Shown: positions 5,501 through 7,966 of the stretch, piece after piece | Layout: every line of letters begins with the position of its first letter | Position numbering within the stretch: position 1 is the first letter of the stretch | Origin: Firmicutes bacterium UBA6418 | GTDB lineage: Bacteria > Bacillota > Clostridia > Peptostreptococcales > Anaerovoracaceae | Direction: 5' to 3' | Length of the DNA stretch: 7,966 bases | Assembly (NCBI GenBank): GCA_002439735.1 | Contig: DJPG01000084.1 | Coordinates: 1-7,966 of the forward strand | Made by a program: the position numbers and the translations under genes | Notes under the pieces: generated by a model | What the model was told of the DNA's origin: nothing | Databases searched by the model: none | What the model saw: only the letters and a program-made list of their open reading frames with translations

Positions 5501-5985
5501 GCACTGTAAAAGTTGTGAAGACAGTCAGCGGCGTTACAATTCCGGCGGGATATCGAGTTGATGTGACCTTTACAGGCGCTGCCGGAGCGAAGACGATCAG
5601 CCTCACAAACTTTGCAGGAAACAGCGGAACCGGATTCCTTTCGCTCAAGCCGGGCACATATACCTATACGGAAACGGCAACCGACATTGACGGCTATCAG
5701 TATACCGTGCAGCAAGGCACCGTGACTGTGGAAGCCGGAAAGACGGCGGAGATTCTGCTTTCCAATGCATATACAAAAGATGCAGAAGAACCGACGACTC
5801 CGGACAAACCGGACAAGCCGACGAAACCGGAACAGCCGACCAAGCCGGATCAACCGACCAAACCGGAAGACAAGACCGAAGTTCCGAAGACCGGTGACAA
5901 TTCCGCACTGGCAGGAAGCGCAATGCTTCTGCTGCTTTCCGCATGCGGACTTGCAGCGGCACTTCGCAGAAAAGAAGAAAAATAG
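2524..5985 (+). CDS. LPXTG-type cell-wall surface protein with beta-helix, VWA and Cna-B-like domains
   Basis: This is a 1153-residue adhesin-like protein. Residues 1-24 are a signal peptide (MKKILAILLC start, cleavage likely after AFA). Residues about 45-480 are rich in Asn/Thr/Gly with repeated short strands (for example SLNLENATMTMNG), typical of a right-handed beta-helix. A VWA domain follows (about 545-790); its metal site is intact: D553-x-S555-x-S557, T622 and D652. Residues about 840-980 look like an isopeptide-type beta domain. Residues 993-1085 are Cna-B-like, then comes a Pro/Lys/Thr stalk (about 1086-1119). The sorting signal VPKTG (1120-1124) precedes a hydrophobic segment and an RRKEEK tail, so sortase should anchor it to peptidoglycan. 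The start at 2524 has AGGAGG (2513-2518) 5 nt upstream and fits the signal peptide; longer in-frame starts do not. The ligand is unknown. Confidence 0.92.
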   Translation: MKKILAILLCLSMLLCFMPTAAFAAEEGGQTPTSSGGEGEAGGQGETAYAAQIGERQYTTLDEAIAVAADGATIKLLADCKTAGMNLSKNLTIDGSKSTGEQTVAEGGEEEQTPSEQKGWTVTFNNKGIALHDKSLTFKNCDVVMNGIGSTVELNWTAVCAGNGASLNLENATMTMNGTGAGDAHAIYFCSDNKLNLNNSKLEIKNYAQDALEWDGGDGGYNVNLTNSTYISDHNRSGFTGTFYATFDNSVVKVLNSAGNGSNGTYYTIKNNSNVTFDGNGNWGISAWRIDMTDNSTLNATNNGYSGVWTRVLNVDETCTLNVEKNGSKAPSSATNGGIVFFGNKDYTSTIEKGANVTIKDNAGPGIYTKQAVCNLTIGSATITNNGTGSVNKDEIGAEKGGGVYNVGTLILDDSVVLYNNHAATAGDDIYCDENAQITFGVVGTDWILDDCNDKIDGWYDDSEEERWKAHQKPVHCEEYTAFKNGGAISGLLALKAAHALKPLKPGETEVVDGISKSKVALADLDSNYETNITLSLPAKDTPLVSDVVFVLDKSTSDQNEEKILSMLTELNNQVKATSAKVNVGIIIFNKIANVELELTELNDQSLSAIEAAIKTKRESGTNIHAGLVAGKQMLEAGTAKAERKYLVLVSDGITYLFCDGKDYKNALTRSFGSAGGGGAYELIQYQWRNGDNGDQCYETYKTRGNGNYIPKGSLADFDWSEYFTYLGQQENTLDPSLDVAYVSPVGAMLTKSTQTSNVEKALYLSNKLYQDLKNQYKVYAVGAAEVNAEHPWGSSFMNYLAAGKTIDFTQIQNDIQYLIGAGSKIEDVMGNVDGYNFDFINNIARLKLTVGGKELEKTALNSNDENLTKYGFGREIEINDKNETKKTYQYVLIYDKAADKFDLEINVNVSQFEPVELTYGVKLMNPSSAAGTHGDYDPDGSENYKGLQTNNSAILYPVDSNGQVGVPEEFAKPTVSYTVGGGSYNPPTTTDGTVKVVKTVSGVTIPAGYRVDVTFTGAAGAKTISLTNFAGNSGTGFLSLKPGTYTYTETATDIDGYQYTVQQGTVTVEAGKTAEILLSNAYTKDAEEPTTPDKPDKPTKPEQPTKPDQPTKPEDKTEVPKTGDNSALAGSAMLLLLSACGLAAALRRKEEK

Positions 5986-6031
5986 AAACAGCGATCGAGG
6001 CCAAGCTTAAAGGTTAAGATCGAGTGTAAAG

Positions 6032-6075
6032 AAAGCAGGCAGTTTGGACACAGCAAGGTCCGGGCTGCCTGCTTT
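6032..6075. terminator. Hairpin terminator shared by convergent genes
   Basis: AAAGCAGGCAG (6032-6042) and CTGCCTGCTTT (6065-6075) form a perfect 11-bp stem, and the loop can add an inner GGAC/GTCC stem (6046-6061). It lies between the surface protein stop (5985) and the M23 peptidase stop (6141). The minus strand has the better T-rich tail (TTTCTTTA), but it can serve both genes. Confidence 0.7.
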
Positions 6076-6140
6076 GGCTTGTATAAGCAGTTTGAGTCTT
6101 CGACCGGGCGGCCGCCTGCAGATCGCTTGCAGGTCGAGTA

Positions 6141-6854
6141 TCAGAACTTGATGCTTTCCTGCGGATCGACATAAACGCCGTCTCGGAGCATCTCGAAGTG
6201 CAGGTGCGGCGGTTCCAGGGATTCGAAGAGTCCTGTAGCGCCGATGCCGCCGATGATCTGACCCTGCTTGACATCGTCGCCGATCTCGACCATTTCGGTG
6301 GTCGAGAGGTTGGAATAGACGGTTACCATATCGCCGGGATGGGTGATCTCAATGGACAGCCCGTAGCGGTCGTCGGTATAGATCGCGGTCACGGTTCCGG
6401 CAGCTGCGGCCAGAACCTGTGTATCGGCGGGCGCTTCGATGTCAATGCCGCAGTGTGTCATGTATTGATCCAGCGTGACGGAATAGATCAGATGGTTCAT
6501 GGCGTATTCGTTGGTAATGGTAAGGCCTTCGCCCTTGATCGGTTTCATAAACTCCGAGGTCTGCGGTGCTTTTTGTGTTTTGTCTTGCGCACTGTCTACG
6601 GTCGGGATCTTGCCCGATGCATCGGCGATGTCCGCGGCAGACTGCTCAGCCGGTTTGTTCGCGGATGCCTGCGGTTTATCGAGCGTGGATGTCTGCGCGG
6701 GATCCGAGACCGGAATATTCCCGGTTCCGCTTCCATTGATTTTGTCTATATTGGATTTTATCGTAAAAATCGAAGTCAGAGCGATGACACAGAATGCGAG
6801 CATGAGCGCGATCGCAACTTTATCTTTCTCTTTTTTCTTTTGTGCTTGACGCAT
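6141..6854 (-). CDS. M23 family metallopeptidase, SpoIIQ-like, membrane-anchored
   Basis: This protein has 237 residues. A short basic N-terminus (KKKEKDK) is followed by one membrane segment (about 13-31), so it is a type II membrane protein with the bulk outside the membrane. A low-complexity Ala/Ser/Thr/Pro linker (about 42-100) leads to the LytM/M23 domain. The zinc motifs are intact: H134-x-G-x-D138 and H217-x-H219. VTVYSNLST (177-185) and VKQGQIIG are typical of SpoIIQ and related sporulation M23 proteins, where the domain binds SpoIIIAH between mother cell and forespore. Since catalytic residues remain, it may cleave peptide cross-links, unlike B. subtilis SpoIIQ. The start is supported by GGAGGTG (6860-6866) 5 nt upstream. 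No clear promoter was recognised. A general cell-wall hydrolase is the alternative. Confidence 0.85.
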   Translation of the reverse strand: MRQAQKKKEKDKVAIALMLAFCVIALTSIFTIKSNIDKINGSGTGNIPVSDPAQTSTLDKPQASANKPAEQSAADIADASGKIPTVDSAQDKTQKAPQTSEFMKPIKGEGLTITNEYAMNHLIYSVTLDQYMTHCGIDIEAPADTQVLAAAAGTVTAIYTDDRYGLSIEITHPGDMVTVYSNLSTTEMVEIGDDVKQGQIIGGIGATGLFESLEPPHLHFEMLRDGVYVDPQESIKF

Positions 6855-6953
6855 AATTTCACCTCCAGTTGTTTATATTGTGAACAAAAAAGCGTGGTTT
6901 CATACAAAAGCATTCTTGTAATAATTTGAAAACATATGCTACGCGAGCTTTTC

Positions 6954-6974
6954 CGCCTTTGCTCGCCAAAGGCG
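6954..6974. repeat. Inverted repeat between divergent genes
   Basis: CGCCTTTG (6954-6961) and CAAAGGCG (6967-6974) are exact reverse complements around CTCGC. It lies in the 232-nt gap between the divergent M23 and YdbC/PC4-type genes, about 50 bp upstream of the latter's -35. It lacks a U tract, so an operator or a weak attenuator fits better than a terminator. Confidence 0.4.
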
Positions 6975-7022
6975 CATGGCAAATTTTGTCGAAATAGCGC
7001 GAAAAATACAGAATGTAAAACA

Positions 7023-7051
7023 TTTACAATGATGACGCTGCGTGCTATACT
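7023..7051 (+). promoter_or_regulatory. Promoter of the YdbC/PC4-type gene
   Basis: TTTACA (7023-7028) and TATACT (7046-7051) are 17 bp apart, each matching five of six consensus bases. TGC directly before the -10 makes it an extended -10. The start codon lies 35 nt downstream of the -10. Confidence 0.8.
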
Positions 7052-7086
7052 GAGTACGCAAAGGGAAATCCTGGGAAGGAGTTATT

Positions 7087-7635
7087 ATGCCAGGACAAGT
7101 TGTCAGAGACAGAGACGGAGAATTTTCTTTTAAGGTGGTGCGCCATTTGGGCGTCTACGGACGTTCGGCGAAAGGATGGACCAAAGAGGCGAACGTCATC
7201 GAGTGGAACGGTAACAGGGCTAAGCTCGATCTGCGGGAATGGGATCCGGAGCATGCGCGCATGAGTCGCGGCATTACCCTGCATAAGCAGGAAATGCTGT
7301 ATCTTTTGCAGATCCTGCTCAAAAACTACGGAAAGGAACTGCGCGAAATTCAGAGAGCGCGTGAGGAATGGCTGCCGCAGCCGGATGCGCAGATCGGCGA
7401 AAGCCTGGCGCCGCAGCCGAGCGAAGCGAATGCTTTTGGTGCGGATCTGACCGCTGTGTCAAGACCTGCTTCCATGCCGGAGTCTGTCGCGATTGCGGGA
7501 TCTGCCACCATGTCGGAACCTGCGATCGTGCCGGAGCCTGCCTGCGCGCAGGAAGGGATCATCGCGGAAACCGAGAATGCCGGGCTGCCGGAAGACGATG
7601 CCGCGGAGGAACTGCTTTCACAAGAAGAAGTCTGA
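7087..7635 (+). CDS. YdbC/PC4-type ssDNA-binding protein with long acidic C-terminal tail
   Basis: This protein has 182 residues. The N-terminal 75 or so (FSFKVVRHLGVYG, KGWTKEANVIEWNG, AKLDLREWDPEHARMSRGITL) match the YdbC branch of the PC4/transcriptional coactivator p15 fold, a small homodimeric domain that binds single-stranded DNA or RNA. A helix (HKQEMLYLLQILLKNYG) ends the domain. Usual family members stop near there. Here a tail of about 100 residues follows, rich in Ala, Glu and Pro, with loosely repeated MPESVAI / MSEPAIVPEPA units and an acidic end (EDDAAEELLSQEEV). It is probably disordered and may contact partners, like the acidic tail of SSB. The start has AAGGAG (7076-7081) 5 nt upstream and a near-consensus promoter. 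Its exact role is unknown. Confidence 0.85.
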   Translation: MPGQVVRDRDGEFSFKVVRHLGVYGRSAKGWTKEANVIEWNGNRAKLDLREWDPEHARMSRGITLHKQEMLYLLQILLKNYGKELREIQRAREEWLPQPDAQIGESLAPQPSEANAFGADLTAVSRPASMPESVAIAGSATMSEPAIVPEPACAQEGIIAETENAGLPEDDAAEELLSQEEV

Positions 7636-7653
7636 ATCCTCCTGTCGAAGCGC

Positions 7654-7693
7654 AAAAAATCCGCCCGAGGCGTATGCCGGGGGCGGATTTTTT
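7654..7693. terminator. Bidirectional terminator between the YdbC/PC4-type and DUF378 genes
   Basis: AAAAAATCCGCCC (7654-7666) and GGGCGGATTTTTT (7681-7693) form a perfect 13-bp stem with A and T runs on both sides. It lies 18 nt after the plus-strand stop and 1 nt after the minus-strand stop, so it ends both convergent genes. Confidence 0.95.
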
Positions 7694-7694
7694 G

Positions 7695-7892
7695 TTATGC
7701 GTGCCGACGCTCGTCCTGAAACAAAAAAGTAATTCCATATAATGCCGCAAGACCGACCACCGCATAAATGATGCGGGAGACAACAGCCAACTGCGCGCCG
7801 AAAATGCCGGACACGAGGTTATAGTTAAAGAAACCGATCAGACCCCAATTGATCCCGCCGATGATCATCAGAATGAGAATTAATTTTTTCAA
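7695..7892 (-). CDS. DUF378 family (YuzA-like) small membrane protein
   Basis: This 65-residue protein has two membrane segments: KKLILILMIIGGINWGLIG (about 2-20), with the family's G-x-N-W-G-L core, and IIYAVVGLAALYGITFLF near the C-terminus. A short Asn/Phe-rich connector lies between and a charged tail (QDERRHA) ends it. DUF378 proteins are short two-helix membrane proteins of unknown function in Firmicutes. The start is taken as TTG at 7892 because AAAGGAG (7901-7907) lies 8 nt upstream; the longer frame from 7925 would run through that ribosome site. Its promoter is not clear; TAAAAT near 7912-7917 on the minus strand is a weak candidate. Confidence 0.85.
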   Translation of the reverse strand: MKKLILILMIIGGINWGLIGFFNYNLVSGIFGAQLAVVSRIIYAVVGLAALYGITFLFQDERRHA

Positions 7893-7930
7893 AGTAATCA
7901 CTCCTTTCACCAGTATTTTACCCAAAAATG

Positions 7931-7959
7931 CTTTTTTTATTACGATCTTATGGTATAAT
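7931..7959 (+). promoter_or_regulatory. Extended -10 promoter of a gene beyond the right edge
   Basis: TGGTATAAT (7951-7959) is a perfect TATAAT with the TGn extension on the plus strand. The -35 position holds only a T-rich stretch (7931-7938). It is divergent from the DUF378 gene and should drive a gene outside the window. Confidence 0.5.
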
Positions 7960-7966
7960 GTTCTTG

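Noticed and set aside
5821..5880. Tandem coding repeats in the surface protein stalk (PTKPEQ / PTKPDQ type)
   Set aside because: Such Pro/Lys wall-spanning repeats are common before sorting signals; only about three short copies are present, so it is not a separate finding.
6198..6929. Plus-strand open frame of 243 codons opposite the M23 gene
   Set aside because: It is a mirror of the minus-strand gene; the protein is rich in Arg, Cys and Gly, with no ribosome site or domain.
1..7966. CRISPR array, insertion sequence or transposase
   Set aside because: No regularly spaced repeats, terminal inverted repeats with a transposase frame, or integrase were seen. The only tandem repeats are the two antitoxin RNA units and the short Pro-rich stalk repeats.

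Overview
The window looks like chromosome of an anaerobic, low-to-moderate GC Firmicute of the Clostridia type. This rests on strong AGGAGG ribosome sites, an LPXTG-type wall protein with a Lys/Glu-rich tail, a SpoIIQ-like M23 peptidase that suggests a spore-former, a YdbC/PC4-type protein and a DUF378 (YuzA-like) membrane protein. The genus cannot be named from the sequence.

Left part (1-2200) is accessory. After the tail of an unidentified gene and a bidirectional terminator comes a RelB/DinJ antitoxin gene. It has a clear promoter with a 9-bp inverted-repeat operator over the -10. Behind it is a RelE/ParE toxin gene broken by one in-frame TGA, so the antitoxin looks orphaned. On the minus strand follows what appears to be a type III (RNA-protein) toxin-antitoxin locus, read right to left: a TATAAT promoter, two tandem repeats of about 47 nt, a rho-independent terminator, then a 156-codon ToxN/AbiQ/TenpN-like gene with its own ribosome site. 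The repeats can fold into H-type pseudoknots with A-rich linkers. This is the most exciting system in the window. A 64-codon minus-strand gene lies between two strong palindromes downstream of it. A minus-strand tRNA-Gly(CCC), with its own near-consensus promoter and terminator, closes this part.

Middle part (2200-6080) is one large surface-protein gene of 1153 codons: signal peptide, beta-helix-like region, VWA domain with intact metal-binding (MIDAS) residues, a probable isopeptide-type domain, a Cna-B-like domain, a Pro-rich stalk and a VPKTG sortase signal. Its promoter carries nine G residues directly before a perfect TATAAT, which makes it a candidate phase-variable promoter. A leader of about 138 nt with possible RNA structure follows.

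Right part (6080-7966) looks like core genome: a minus-strand SpoIIQ-like M23 peptidase, a plus-strand YdbC/PC4-type nucleic-acid-binding protein with an unusual 100-residue acidic Ala/Pro/Glu tail, and a minus-strand DUF378 protein starting at TTG. The last two converge on a shared terminator. A plus-strand extended -10 promoter at the right edge announces a gene outside the window.
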